From NCBI GenBank assembly GCA_026008535.1, contig BRKX01000006.1, positions 9,446,501 through 9,510,500 on the forward strand: a DNA stretch of 64,000 nucleotides, written 5' to 3'. Source of the stretch: Perilla frutescens (Eukaryota > Streptophyta > Magnoliopsida > Lamiales > Lamiaceae). This document shows, one piece after another, positions 11,357 through 21,968 of this stretch (the stretch's first letter is position 1; the number at the start of each line of letters is the position of its first letter). The translations under genes were made by a program, and so were the position numbers. Below the pieces are notes generated by a model. The model had not been told where the DNA came from. It saw only the letters and a program-made list of their open reading frames with translations, and did no database searches.

Positions 11357-12846
11357 CTACTGTGACCCAGAGCCGGTGTGCATTCCTCGAAAGAGTCCAG
11401 CTAGGTCCTGTATCTCTGATCGGAATGAGCACATGTTATCAGCTAGACCACTGATGTCACCTCTAAGGCCCGTGAACCTCTCGTCAATATCCGTCTGTAT
11501 GGCATGAAATATGTCATTTACGCTGGACTGAATCTGTCCTATCCTGCCATGCATGTCGTGTCGGATATCATCGAATCTTGTGTACATGTCTTGCCTTAGG
11601 GCTCCGAACTCGTCATGCACGTCACTTCTTCAATTCTGCATGGTCTCCTCCATTGCATCAAAGCGGCCAGTTATCTGTTCTTCATTGTAGCGCCGTCCAC
11701 GTCTGAATGCGGTTGTAGATGAGTCTTCTCCTCCGATTTCACCTCCGTCATCTCCTTGGCCCTCTAGGTTGCCTCGAATTCATCGTGGTTGCCCGGCTAT
11801 ACTCATAACTTGAAGATGGGCAACCGTCTCCATCTTTCAATTTCTCTTCTCGTCCCAATTCAACACATGTGTGAGAGCTTGATTGGGCAAAGAGAATGTT
11901 CCCCCAGCTCTCATGTTCAGCAGGTATTGATTCAAATCCGAAGCCAGCATCTTTACATTCCTCAAGTGATTGAGGTTGATCATCCTCAACCCCTGTGTAT
12001 ACAACTCTTCTGTTAGGTCAACATTGAAGTAATAGGCTATTAGATTGATCAATCCTCCAAGGCAAATGTATCCACTGTCGAGGTGGGATTGTCGAAACAT
12101 CTGCTTAATTAGGAAGACACCAAAGTTCAAGTGCCTTCCACTCAACATTACCTATAAAGCAAACAACTTCTTCGTTCTCAGCCCACTGTTGTCTCTTCTT
12201 GCCCAAATGGTGTTGGCAAGGATTCGGTGTATGTATCGAAAGATCGGGTTAGGCATAGTGGATGCCTTGGCCACACTAGAGTTGTACCTTTCCGTCTCCA
12301 TCTCTGTAAGGTAAAGGAGGCGGTATATCTCGTCTTGGTCGAATTCTCGGGGTTCATGATAGATGCCCTCTTGCGTGGCCCCAAAAATCTCATTCAACTC
12401 ATCCACTGTGAGCTCGCGGTCTTGGTTTCCAAGTCAGAAAGTGCATCGAACCGGCCCCTTCTTATCTGTCCTTTTCATGTCAAAGGTGCTCATCACCTCC
12501 TTTACTAGATGGGGATACGTCAAACAATCCCGCTCAAGAGCTTGGAGCTAACCAATGCGGTCCAAAAGTTGCCACACCTCGTCTTTGATACCAAGAGCTT
12601 CGCATGTTGCTCATGCATAAACTTGGTGGTGGAAATGTTTACATTAAAGAGCCGGTTCCAATTTTTTAGGTGGTCATTGTCATGGAGGATGACCCCATAT
12701 CTCATTGGATAGCTTCCCAGAAAGTCCTCATCTTGCCCCTCGTCTTCGGCCTCGATCTCGGGGTCGGACTCAACATGTCTCCTTTTAGAAGACCTCCCTT
12801 TTCTTAGCATTTGTGCGTGATATTTGTACCTACAAAAATCCAACAA
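11357..12846 (-). pseudogene. Athila-type ORF downstream of pol (so-called env-position ORF), decayed
   Basis: Minus-strand protein from an ATG at 12846. The N-terminus is basic/acidic (RKGRSSKRRH, DPEIEAEDEGQDED). The body follows in a second frame, with LTVDELNEIFGATQEGIY, IFRYIHRILANTIWARRD, a block matching the ATHILA ORF family (MLSGRHLNFGVFLIKQM) and LDSGYICLGGLINLIAYYF. A heptad-rich segment (MYTRFDDIRHDMHGRIGQI; 11620-11430) predicts a coiled coil, followed by a Gln-rich tail. There is one frameshift near 12510 and stops at about 12440 and 12152-12154. I see no signal peptide or transmembrane segment, so an envelope function is not supported; the role of this family is unknown. Confidence 0.75.
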
Positions 12847-14662
12847 AGTTTAGGGTAAATGAGCACAATTACTCATTAATTTACCAAGGATAATGGGGGC
12901 AAGACTTATGACAAAATCTAAAGACATTCCTACAATTATCTTGGATAAACAAGGTAGAGATCCCTTATTAAAACAAACTTATGCATTGCATAGTCAATTC
13001 CTTTCCAAGCAACTGAATCACATCATTATTAAATAAAAATGAACTACAACTTTATCATGACACATAGGCATAAAGCCAAGTATGACAATATCACAAGCAA
13101 TTCAAGATAAGATTGTACTTCAAATTCAAAGCATTGATAACATTTGAAACAAGGTCATGGGTCTAATTAGATGTGACAAAATCAAACTCAAATGCCCATG
13201 ACATCATGCTTTTATGCACTACAATGCTTATTCAAAACAATATAGGGGCTTTCAACACATATGACAATATCAAAATCAAGAAGCCCCCTCAAAAACATGT
13301 GTTTATCAACAACATTCACTCTTATAAATATGGCTATATTTCTTGCCTTTCTATTTATGTTCAATGAAGTCCAAAATTCATTGCTAGAGCACAAGGTTCC
13401 AAAATTAAGCATAATCAAAATTTCAAAGACATCATAGGCATGACCATTTTTAATTTAGAACAACATTATTGCATATTTCATAATGTAGATCCTCAGTTTC
13501 CCAAATAATCATTGTTAACAATCACAAACTAACTAATATGGGAATATCATAAGCATAATATGCAAGAATATTTCAAGTCTAACAGAATTTAGATCAAGGG
13601 TTCCATAATTAAGGCAATTATATGCAAAAATGTCAAACAATTTGAACTTTCATGCCTAATTTTCAGAATTTTTCCAAGGACCCAAGCCTAATTCCTCAAA
13701 TCTTCAACAATTTCATAAACCTACAATCTACCCAAACTATTAATTGCCTTGTTTTCCAAATGCATGCATAATGTGAGCATTTTCATTGGGATTTTTGTTT
13801 ATTTGACACCTAGGGCAAAAGAAGTTGCAAAATCCCCAATTTTTCATATATATGAACATTCAAATCTTAGAATCAACATTTAAAGGGACAATGTATATAG
13901 ATTAACGAAAGAGTATGAGAGATTTACCTTGGAACCTTGTGGAATGGAAAGTAAATGCGTGTGTGTTTTGAGAGAATATAAGTGAGAGTGAGTGGGAAAT
14001 GAAATGTGTGTGAAAATGAGGTGAAAAGAGGATAAAAACCCGTCTGTACTGGGCGAAGCGCGAGCCGGATCGTGCTTTGGCTGAAGGAAAAAGCGCGAGC
14101 TGAGGTGTTCGCGTTTTCCGGTAGCGTTTTGACTGAAGGGAGAAGCGCGACTCCAGTGGGGTCGCGTTCTGTCTTCTTAAAGTAGTGTCTCTGAAGCCCC
14201 ACATCGCGATAAAAGGGGTCGCGTGAACGGGTTGTGTTTCCACTGCTTGTGAAGCGCGACTCAAAGTGATCGCGTTTTCATGTCGCGTTTCTGATGAAGA
14301 AAACTCTGCCTCTGAAGCTCTGTACAGCGCGACACCGGAGTCGTGTGATAGGGTCGCGTTTCCACTTGTTTTTGAAACGCGACCTCTATTACTCGCGTTT
14401 TCTAGTCGCTTTCTTCCGTTCTTTATTTTCGAGCCCATTTTTGGGCTCCTTTTCAACACTTCATTCAATCCCATCTTTATACCATTTCCTACAACAGTAC
14501 TACTCCTACAAAACAACACATAACCATCTTCAATTCCTCCAAAAGATGCACTATTAAAAGACTAATTTTATTTAGATAATAAATCATAAAAACTGCAAAA
14601 CAAAATAAATTTAAATCAACAAAACTTAAAACCATTGGGTTGCCTCCCAATTAGCGCTTAAT
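12847..14662. other. Athila-1 spacer between pol and the downstream ORF
   Basis: A 1.8-kb noncoding stretch. 12847-13900 is AT-rich with no recognisable feature. 14040-14420 holds the CG-rich hairpin repeats listed separately. The motif TTGCCTCCCAATTAGCGC at 14640, just after the pol stop, is a common Athila signature. The 205-codon minus-strand frame at 13902-14519 merely reads through the CG-rich repeats. Confidence 0.6.
14040..14420. repeat. CG-rich degenerate repeats with hairpin potential (spacer copy)
   Basis: About six copies of a 50-65-bp unit built around GCGCGAC...TCGCGTTTT, in an otherwise AT-rich region. Several units can form short hairpins, for example CGCGAC paired with GTCGCG around 14146-14167 and CGCGACT paired with AGTGATCGCG around 14253-14276. 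The same kind of unit occurs in the Athila-1 LTR at 21395-21720. Confidence 0.7.
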
Positions 14663-15453
14663 TTAACGTCGTGAGCTAGACGAGATATGGTCTTCAAAGA
14701 TTTTCAAATGAAGGACAAACACTTCGGCTTGCCCCTCCGCATTGTAGAATTTCTTCACACGTTGCCCATTGACAACGAATAGGCTCTCATCCTTGGCTTG
14801 CAACTCCACCGCTCCATTTTCAAAGATCTTTGAGATGAAGTAAGGACCTTCCCATTTTATTTTGAGTTTCCCAAGAAACAACTTCAACCTCGAGTTGAAT
14901 AACAATACAGCATCTCCTGGTGCAAGTTCTTTCTTTCTTAAGAACTTGTCATGATAAAGTTTGGGCCTCATCTTGTAAATGGAAGAATTATTGAAGGCCT
15001 CAAGCCTAAATTCATCGATTTCATTCAAACGAAAATTCTTTCTTTTTCCGACATCTCAAAGTCGAGATTGAGCTTCTTGGTGGCCCAATATGCCTTGTGA
15101 ATTAGCTCGATTGAAAGGTGACAAGACTTCCCAAATACCATTTGATAGGGAGACATACCCAATGGAGTCTTGTAGGCCGTTCGATAGGCCCAAAGTGCCT
15201 CATCGAGATGGCTTAGCCAATCTTTCCCGTTCGTCTTTACCACTTTTTGAAGGACTTGCTTCACCTCTCGGTTTGCAAGCTCTGCTTGTCCATTGGCTTG
15301 TGGGTGGTAGGGAGTCGTCACCTTGTGCTTCACTCCATGTCGTGCTAGGAGGCTCGTCATCCACTTATTGCAAAAGTGAGTGCCTCCATCACTAATCAAG
15401 GCTCTTGGAGCCCCAAATCTTGTTAAAATATTCCTTTGAAGGAACTTTAGCAC
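14663..15453 (-). pseudogene. Athila-1 integrase core (second Asp, Glu) and C-terminal domain
   Basis: The minus-strand frame 15453-15025 has TRFGAPRALISDGGTHFCNK (second catalytic Asp), GVKHKVTTPYHPQANGQAEL (catalytic Glu), then WAYRTAYKTPLGMSPYQMVF. A frameshift near 15030 leads into the C-terminal segment (15028-14663): LRKKELAPGDAVLLFNSRL, KLKIKWEGPYFISKIFENGA and FVVNGQRVKKFY. This is the usual end of Athila/Tat pol. Integrase joins the cDNA to target DNA in the nucleus. It is broken by the frameshifts here and near 15455. Confidence 0.9.
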
Positions 15454-16784
15454 AATCTTCGAATCATTAGTCTTGGTTGGAATTGCTTTGATCTAACGTG
15501 AGAGATCACCGCCAAGAGTATATAGAGATTTCCTTGGGATGCCACAAATGGTCCCATGAAGTGAATCCGCCATACATCAAACAATTCCACTTCAACGATT
15601 GCAGTCATCGGCATCTCATCCCTCTTTGAAATTGAGCCCATCTTTTGGCATTTCTCACATGCCTTCACAAATTCTTCACAATTTCTAAAAATGGAGGGCC
15701 AATAGAACCCGCTTTGTAAAATCTTCCTAGCGGTTCTATTGGAAGCAAAATGGCCTCCACAAGGAGAATCATGACATGCCTTCATTATCTCGATCCATTC
15801 TTCCTCCGGCACACATCTTCTAAGGATGGAATCGGCACATCTTCTAAAAAGATAAGGCTCCTTCCATATGTAGAATTTGAGATCATGAAAGAACTTTTTC
15901 CTTTGATAACTTTCCATCTCTACGGGTTTTACTTTGGCAACTAGGTAGTTGACAATATCCGCAAACCACGGAACTTTTGTTGAAGCCGACATGATTCTCT
16001 CATCGGGAAAACTTTCATTGATTGGCCATGTGTTCCCTTCCTCTCCCTTCACGTTCTCTAACCGAGACAAGTGATCCGCCACCACATTCTCGCATCTTTT
16101 TATATTTTTGATCTCCACATCGAACTTTTGGAGTAGAAGAATCCATCGGATAAGCCTTGGCTTGGCATCCTTTTTGGCAAAAAGATGCCTCAAAGCAGCG
16201 TGGTCGGTGTGCACAATTGTTCGGGCCCCAATGAGATAAGGCCTGAACTTGTCGAATGCGTAGACGACCACCAAGAGTTCCCTTTCTGTGGTGGTGTAGT
16301 TGACTTGAGCGGGATCCAAAGTCCTACTCCCATAGTAGATGACTCGGGAGAGTTTGTCCTTCTTTTGGCCTAGAGCGGTTCCCATCACTATCTCACTTGC
16401 ATCACACATCACTTCAAAAGGCTCACTCCAATCGGGTATGATAAGCATGGGTGCAGTGATTAGGGCCTTCTTCAACGTTTCAAAAGCCTGCAAACAATTA
16501 GCATCAAAATCAAATTCAATGGCTTTTTCAAGTAAACGACAATGGAGTTTAGAGACTTTAGAAAAATCTTTTATAAAACGCCTATAGAACCTGACATGTC
16601 CCAAGAAGCTTCTAATTCCTTTTTCATTTGTTGGAGGGGGTAATTTCTCAATGGCCACTATCTTGGCCCGGTCCACCTCTAGACCTTCACCCGACACTTT
16701 GTGTCCAAGAACAATGCCATCTCTTACCATAAAGTGGCATTTTTCCCAATTGAGCACAAGATTGGTGTCTTCACACTTCTGCAA
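15447..16784 (-). pseudogene. Athila-1 RT C-terminus, RNase H and integrase N-terminus
   Basis: A 445-codon open minus-strand frame. In order: RT thumb/connection (WEKCHFMVRDGIVLGHKVS, IRSFLGHVRFYRRFIKDFS); RNase H (FEVMCDASE, TTTERELLVVVYAFDKFRPY, VHTDHAALRHL, VADHLSRLE); then the integrase HHCC zinc-binding domain (CHDSPCGGHF, ARKILQSGFYWPSIF, CEKCQKMG). The catalytic block reads DVWRIHFMGPF, where this family usually has an Asp at the His position, so the first catalytic residue of integrase appears to be lost. The frame shifts at both ends. Confidence 0.9.
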
Positions 16785-16792
16785 GACTTGTG

Positions 16793-17640
16793 TTATATTA
16801 TCAAGGCATAAATCGAAAAATCACCAAAGACGGAAAAATCATCCATGAACACCTCCATTATATTCTCAATCAATCCATGAAAAATGGACATCATACACCT
16901 TTGAAAGCTGGCGGGTGCATTACACAACCCAGACGACATCCATCTATAAGCAAAAATGCCATACGGACAATTAAAGGCGGTCTTCTCTTGGTCCTCAGGA
17001 GCAATCATGATTTGATTGTATCCCGAGTAACCATCAAGAAAGCAATAGAATTCATGACCCGCTAACCTATCTAGCATTTGATCAATGAAAGGCAATGGAA
17101 AATGATATTTCCTAGTATATACATTCAACGCCCTATAATCTATACACATTCTCCACCCCGTTACTACTCTTGTAGCAATTTTTTCTTTATTATCATTCTC
17201 AACAATAGTCATCCCCCCTTTTTAGCAACTACTTGAGTAGGACTCACCCACTCACTATCCGAAATAGCAAATATGATACCGACATCTAGCAATTTTAAAA
17301 CCTATTTCCTAACAACTTCTTGCATAATAGGGTTGAGTCTTCTTTGGTTTTGCACCTTAGGTTTATAATCTTCCTCAAGCACGATTTTATGCATGCAAAT
17401 CGAAGAATTAATACCCTTAAGGTCGGAAATTGACCAAATTTATAGTGCTTTGATATTTTCTCAACACTCTTAATAATTTATCACATTGTTCATCATACAA
17501 GAGGGAAGAAACGATTACCGGTTTTTATTTGGCTTCATCAAGATAAGCATACCTCAAATGTGTAGGTAGGGATTTCAACTCCATCCCCTCCTTTGCCTCC
17601 AACTCCTCCTTTTCCTTTGATGTTTGGTCCTCGCCTCTCA
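16793..17640 (-). pseudogene. Athila-1 reverse transcriptase N-terminal and catalytic part
   Basis: The minus-strand frame 17212-16793 reads GWRMCIDYRALN, FPLPFIDQMLDRLAGHEFYC, FLDGYSGYNQIMIAPEDQEK, GLCNAPASFQRCMMSIF and the catalytic VFMDDFSVFGD (FMDD variant of the YxDD box). Upstream to about 17640 the connector is recognisable (KSLPTHLRYAYLDEA) but riddled with stops. RT copies the element RNA into cDNA inside the particle. A frameshift at about 16790 separates it from the next domain. Confidence 0.9.
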
Positions 17641-17680
17641 ATGGTAAGAACTTTGGCTTTCTCAAGTACGATTCCTGAAA

Positions 17681-18391
17681 TCAATTCATCATAGAAACAG
17701 AATCACATAGACCAACATCATCATTAGGTAAAGAATTAAAGATAGAGTTAGAAATGCAAATCTCAAGAGGATTTTGTGGGCTCCTCAATTCTTCCTCCTT
17801 TACACATTCATCCACCATTTGGAGCACCTTGCACTCCTCAATATTCTTTGTCTCCTCTTCGGGATGTTGCATTGCTTTCTGAAGGGAAAACGTGATTTTT
17901 TCTTCATTCACTCTCAACGTAAGTTCTCCCTTCTCCACATCTATCAAGGCCTTACCCGTATTCAAAAATGGTCGTCCTAAGATGAGGGGAACTTCCTTGT
18001 CTTCCTCCATGTCAAGAACCAAAAAGTCTACCGGGAAGATGAATTTGTTGACCTTTACTAGCACATCTTTTACCACACCCTTTGAATATGTCAAAGATCG
18101 GTCGGCCACTTGGAGACAAATAGTGGTGGCCTTGATCTCCCCCATCTTCAACTTTTTAAAGAAAGAGAGGGGCATCAAATTGATACTTGCCCCAAGATCA
18201 CACAAAGCCTTCCCAACATGATTCTCTCCAATGGTGACCGAGATGTTGAAGCTTTTCGGATCTTTCATCTTTGCGGGTAACTTTCTTTGTAGTAGAGCAC
18301 TGCAATTCTCGGTCAAATTGATCGTCTCATACTCCCCCAATCTTCTCTTTTTGGAAATCACATCCTTCAAAATTTTTGCATAATTTGGCAT
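17681..18391 (-). pseudogene. Athila-1 aspartic protease region
   Basis: An open frame of 236 codons with the retropepsin core ALCDLGASINLMPLSFF (DLGAS at the active site), LQVADRSLTYSKGVVKDVLV, FPVDFLVLDMEED and PLILGRPFLNTGKALID. The sequence before it (PNYAKILKDVISKKRR, NCSALLQRKLP) is the typical Athila lead-in. The protease would cut the gag-pol polyprotein. It is in the same frame as gag, separated by a TAA at 18402-18404. Confidence 0.9.
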
Positions 18392-18403
18392 TTGTTGAAG
18401 TGC

Positions 18404-20176
18404 TTACACAAGAGGGATGTTGATTTGTACCTTTCTAAAAATGTCGAGGAACCGAGAGAATTGCTCGTCGCTCTTCACCTTTTGGAGTCTTTGTGGATAA
18501 GGTATAGGCACTCTGTATTCTTCCGGCATCACCTTTGTTGGTTCTTCTTTCTCTTTCCCTTTTTCAAGGGAATCACTTTTCTTTAATTTGGGTCTCAAGT
18601 CCTCTTGACTTGGTCCATCTTCCTTCTTCTTTTCACTAGATTGCTTTTCAACCTTTCCTTTGCTTTCTTCTTCATCCGGCATCTCGGGGCCATCATAGGT
18701 AGTTCCACTTCTCAAGGTAATTGCCTTGCATTGATCCTTCGGATTCACGGTGGTGTTGCTTGGGAACTTGCCTTGTTGATGTTGGCTTCCCAAGATAGTT
18801 GCAAATTATCCCATTTGCTTCTCCAAAGTGTTAACTTGGTTGCCAATTGCTCCGATGGTATTTTCTAACTTCCCAAAATGTGTTTGAGAGTCTTTCATGT
18901 AGTTCTCCATCATCTCCATAAATGTCATTAAGAGTTCATCCATCTTGGGCTTCTTCTCCTTATCAATTACACCATTTGTGACTGAGAAGCCCGGAGGTGA
19001 TTGGATAGCATTATTCGGGTTACCATAGGAGAAGTTCGGGTGTTGAGCTCTATTTTGGTAACCTTGATTTCCACTATATTGGCCTCCGTATTGGGGCTTG
19101 TACCCCAGATTGAATTGCCTTGGTTGATTTGAGAAGCCTCCTTATTGGTTCACATAGTTTACATCCTCACATTGATTTTGAGAGGACTCGGCTTTTGGAT
19201 TTGTAAAGGCTTCAATTTTTGAATTTAATGTTGCCATTTGAGCTTCCAAAAGCCCAAGTGCATCCGAACTTGAAGTAGAAGACACTTTCTTTAGAATTTG
19301 GACGTCCTCTCTTGCCGTCGGCCACTGAAATGAATTTGAAGCCATTTCTTCAATTATCCTCAAGGCTTCTTCCGGTCCTCTTGCTAAGAGTGATCCTCCC
19401 GCGACCGCATCCATGAGCGTTCTCACTTCATCTTTGCTTTCACCATAGAAGATACACACTTGATGATCGGTTTCAAAACCATGTCCGGGGCACTTCCTTA
19501 GCATCTCCCTAAAGCGCTCCCACGCCTCATATAAGCTTTCTTCATCCCATTGTTTGAATATGGTGATATCTCCTTTCAATTTGAGGGTTTTTTCGGGTGG
19601 AAAAAACTTGTGTAAGAACTTTGTCACCAATTGATCCCAAGTTTGAAACGTTCCTTGAGCATGACTCAACCACCATGTTTCCGCCTTGTCGATCAATGAG
19701 AATGGAAAGAGTCGGATGCGAATTGCATCGTCTAAGACTCCATTCATCTTCATTGTCCCATTAACATTGAGGAATTCACGAATATGCTCATGTGGATCCT
19801 CCATTGGTGTGCCTCGGAATTGGTTTTGTTGGATCATTAGTATGAGAGACGTCTTAAACTCGAAGTTTTTGGCTTGAATGGGTGGTCTATTGGCCACCCC
19901 TTGATCAACGATGGGTTGAAAAAGATTCCGGATTGGTGCCTCCACATTTCTATTGTGAGCCTCCTCTTGGGCTCTCAATTGCTCTTGCATCACCTCCAAT
20001 TGCCTTTGCATTTGGGCAATCATCGGGTCTTGAACCGGCGGAGGTAGATCCGCCATTCTCCTCTGTCTACGTGCGTTGTTGTGATGAACCGTTGCTTCAA
20101 TCTCTAAGTCCAATGAAATAGGTGGTTCTCCTTGAGAACGAGTGTGCATACACTTCCTATCAAAAAAGACAAACAA
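18404..20176 (-). pseudogene. Athila-1 gag with linker to protease
   Basis: Minus strand, one frame from 20176 to 18404 with in-frame TAA codons at 19142-19144 and 18806-18808. The likely start is MHTRSQGEPP (about 20149). Blocks: PMIAQMQRQLEVMQEQLRAQ (coiled-coil-like); the gag core with DDAIRIRLFPFSLIDKAETW, QLVTKFLHKFFPPEKTLKLK, SLYEAWERFREMLRKCPGHG; and a C-terminal Gln/Asn-rich and charged linker ending VPIPYPQRL. No clear CCHC zinc knuckle was seen. Gag would form the particle that packages element RNA. Confidence 0.9.
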
Positions 20177-20267
20177 ATTAAGAACAACTCTTTCAAATAA
20201 AACAAGTAAAAATGTCTAAAGTAATCCAATCAATTGTTATCACAATATTGCATTTATCAAATTAATT

Positions 20268-20288
20268 CCATTTTTCCCGGCAACGTTG
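20268..20288 (-). promoter_or_regulatory. Athila-1 primer-binding site
   Basis: On the minus strand, TGGCAACGTTGCCGGGAAA follows the LTR end by about nine bases. It resembles the TGGCGCCGTTGCCGGGG site used by Athila/Tat elements (tRNA-Asp type), with changes in the first half. It confirms the minus-strand orientation and that 20298-21968 is the 5' LTR. Confidence 0.8.
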
Positions 20289-20297
20289 CCAAAAGCT

Positions 20298-21968
20298 TGA
20301 CAGGAGGTTTGTTCACCTCTAAGATTCGTTTCAATATTTATAAACTCGCGTCATGCCTACAAGTGTATATGCATATGATTGTAGATATGATGATACGGGG
20401 TCGATCCATAGGGAAATGGAATAGAATTTAGACAATGCAAATACCATAACAATAGATGAGCGAAATATCCGGACTCAAAATAAGGAGATGGTGTGTTTTA
20501 CCTTAATCAAAATACCAAATAAGAACAAAAGACATAAACATTTAAACAACAAAAGTTATCAAGATAAATAGTACTCAATGGCGAAACCAAATAAGGGAGA
20601 GCTTTGAAGATGGTAAATAAGGCGAAACTCTAGAACATGGCTACACAATGCTCACATTAATCTAGAACAAGGGATTACACACACACATATGCAACGTTCA
20701 TCGATAGGAAGACCACGAATATAGTAAGAGCATCTCTCAAATATCTCTTAAATTGCGAATGCAACAAGGATAGCTATCTCTAACGTATTCCAAGGTCGCG
20801 CCTACTAAAGGCTCTAAGGGTCACATTTCCTTCCACATAATGACATTCGACTAAGAAGACAAATACGTAGATTCGATCCAAGCATGCTTTTGATCACGGG
20901 ATTGACTAGATGCAAGTGATTCATACATGTGATGCTTGTAAGATGGCCAACCAAACAACATCAATCAAGCCCTAGCATAGATCAAAATCTTGACAAAGCA
21001 ATAATATATATATATAAATCCCAAATCAAAGATCAATGTTCACATTGCTTCACCATATCCTAGAGCCCTAAGGCTCTAGCCAACCATATTCACAACAAAA
21101 TCAAGATTACAAATGGAGGAACAAAAACCCATTCTAAATACAAGATTAAGAGAGGAGAAGAAATGATAGAACCAAATGTAGACCACTCTTCTTTAATCTA
21201 ATGGCTTGAATCTTTACATGGATGGTTGAATCCTCCCTTTTCTTCTTTATCTTCAAAAATCCCCAAATGTGATGTATCTCTTGTGTATTTTCGAGTTCTA
21301 GGGCGGATTGAGATCTGTTTGAAATTCCCCAAAAATATACATAAGTAGTGGACCAATAATGGAGTGCCAAAAGTCAAGTTGTGAAATCCGTTAAGGCCAA
21401 ACGCGACCCCAGGTGATCGCATTTTGGAGTCGGGTTTGGACTGAAGGAAAACAGCTCTCTGAAGCTAGCACAGAGTGACCGAACCAGTCGCGCTTTAGTG
21501 TCGCGCTTCTCTTTGCTTTTGAAGCGCGACCTGAGGTGATCGCGTTTCTGGGTCGCGCTTCCCTTTGCTTTTGAAGCACGACCTGAGGTGCTAGCGTTTT
21601 GGTGTCGCGTTTGATCCGAAGGAAATCCAGTCTCTGAAGCTGTCAAAGCGTGACCAATGCTGTCGCGTTCTGGGGTCGGGCTGTAGGGCGGTCGTGGCGC
21701 GACCTAAAGTGGCTCGCGCTTATGGCTCGATTTTGACCCTTTTGCTTATTTTTCTTGTCTTTTCTCGTCTCTGTGCAAGCGTTGATCGATCAATTCTCAA
21801 CCTGACTTCTTTTTGCATTTGTTTTCCCCAAAAATTCCCTATATTGGTCATATTTACACCAAATAAAAGAAAACGCAATATATACAGAAATCACAACATA
21901 TATACAAGATAACTAAGTTCAAATGCACTCTAAATGAGTGCAAATGAGTGCAATTTATGCACTCATCA
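20298..21968 (-). repeat. Athila-1 5' LTR (1671 bp)
   Basis: TGACAGG at the left end and CATCA at the right end; about 710 bp of it is repeated at 6823-7530. It ends against the TTAGC duplication. It contains the CG-rich hairpin repeats (21395-21720) and a (TA)n run at 21003-21016. Confidence 0.9.
21395..21720. repeat. CG-rich degenerate repeats with hairpin potential (LTR copy)
   Basis: About six units of 50-60 bp, such as GCGCGACCTGAGGTGATCGC near 21523 and a near-identical one near 21573 with GCACGACC...CTAGCG. ACC-TGA-GGT nested inside CGCGA...TCGCG gives a short hairpin. In the AT-rich surroundings these are the only dense CpG sites of the element. Confidence 0.7.

Larger units (their letters stand above)
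6823..21968 (-). mobile_element. Athila-1: Ty3/gypsy Athila-lineage retrotransposon, minus strand, with internal disruption
   Basis: The element runs from TGACAGG (6823) to ATCA (21968), flanked by the exact 5-bp duplication TTAGC (6818-6822 and 21969-21973). Read on the minus strand, the order is 5' LTR (20298-21968), PBS (20268-20288), gag, protease, RT, RNase H, integrase (down to 14663), a 1.8-kb spacer, an Athila ORF downstream of pol (12846-11357), and a 3' LTR fragment (6823-7562). Most of the 3' LTR is missing, and a chromovirus fragment in the opposite direction sits at that point. The two LTR copies differ at about 5% of positions by eye, so the insertion is not recent. Pol contains at least three frameshifts, so the copy is dead. 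Confidence 0.9.

Noticed and set aside
11062..11450. A 68-codon plus-strand frame and Ala/Val-rich minus-strand frame near the Athila-1 downstream ORF
   Set aside because: Both are out-of-frame readings of the Gln-rich tail of the decayed minus-strand ORF.
13902..14519. A 205-codon open frame on the minus strand with repeated Ser-Arg-Ala-Ser words
   Set aside because: It only reads through the CG-rich hairpin repeats; the repeating peptide follows from the DNA repeats, and the same occurs in the LTR copy at 21374-21646.
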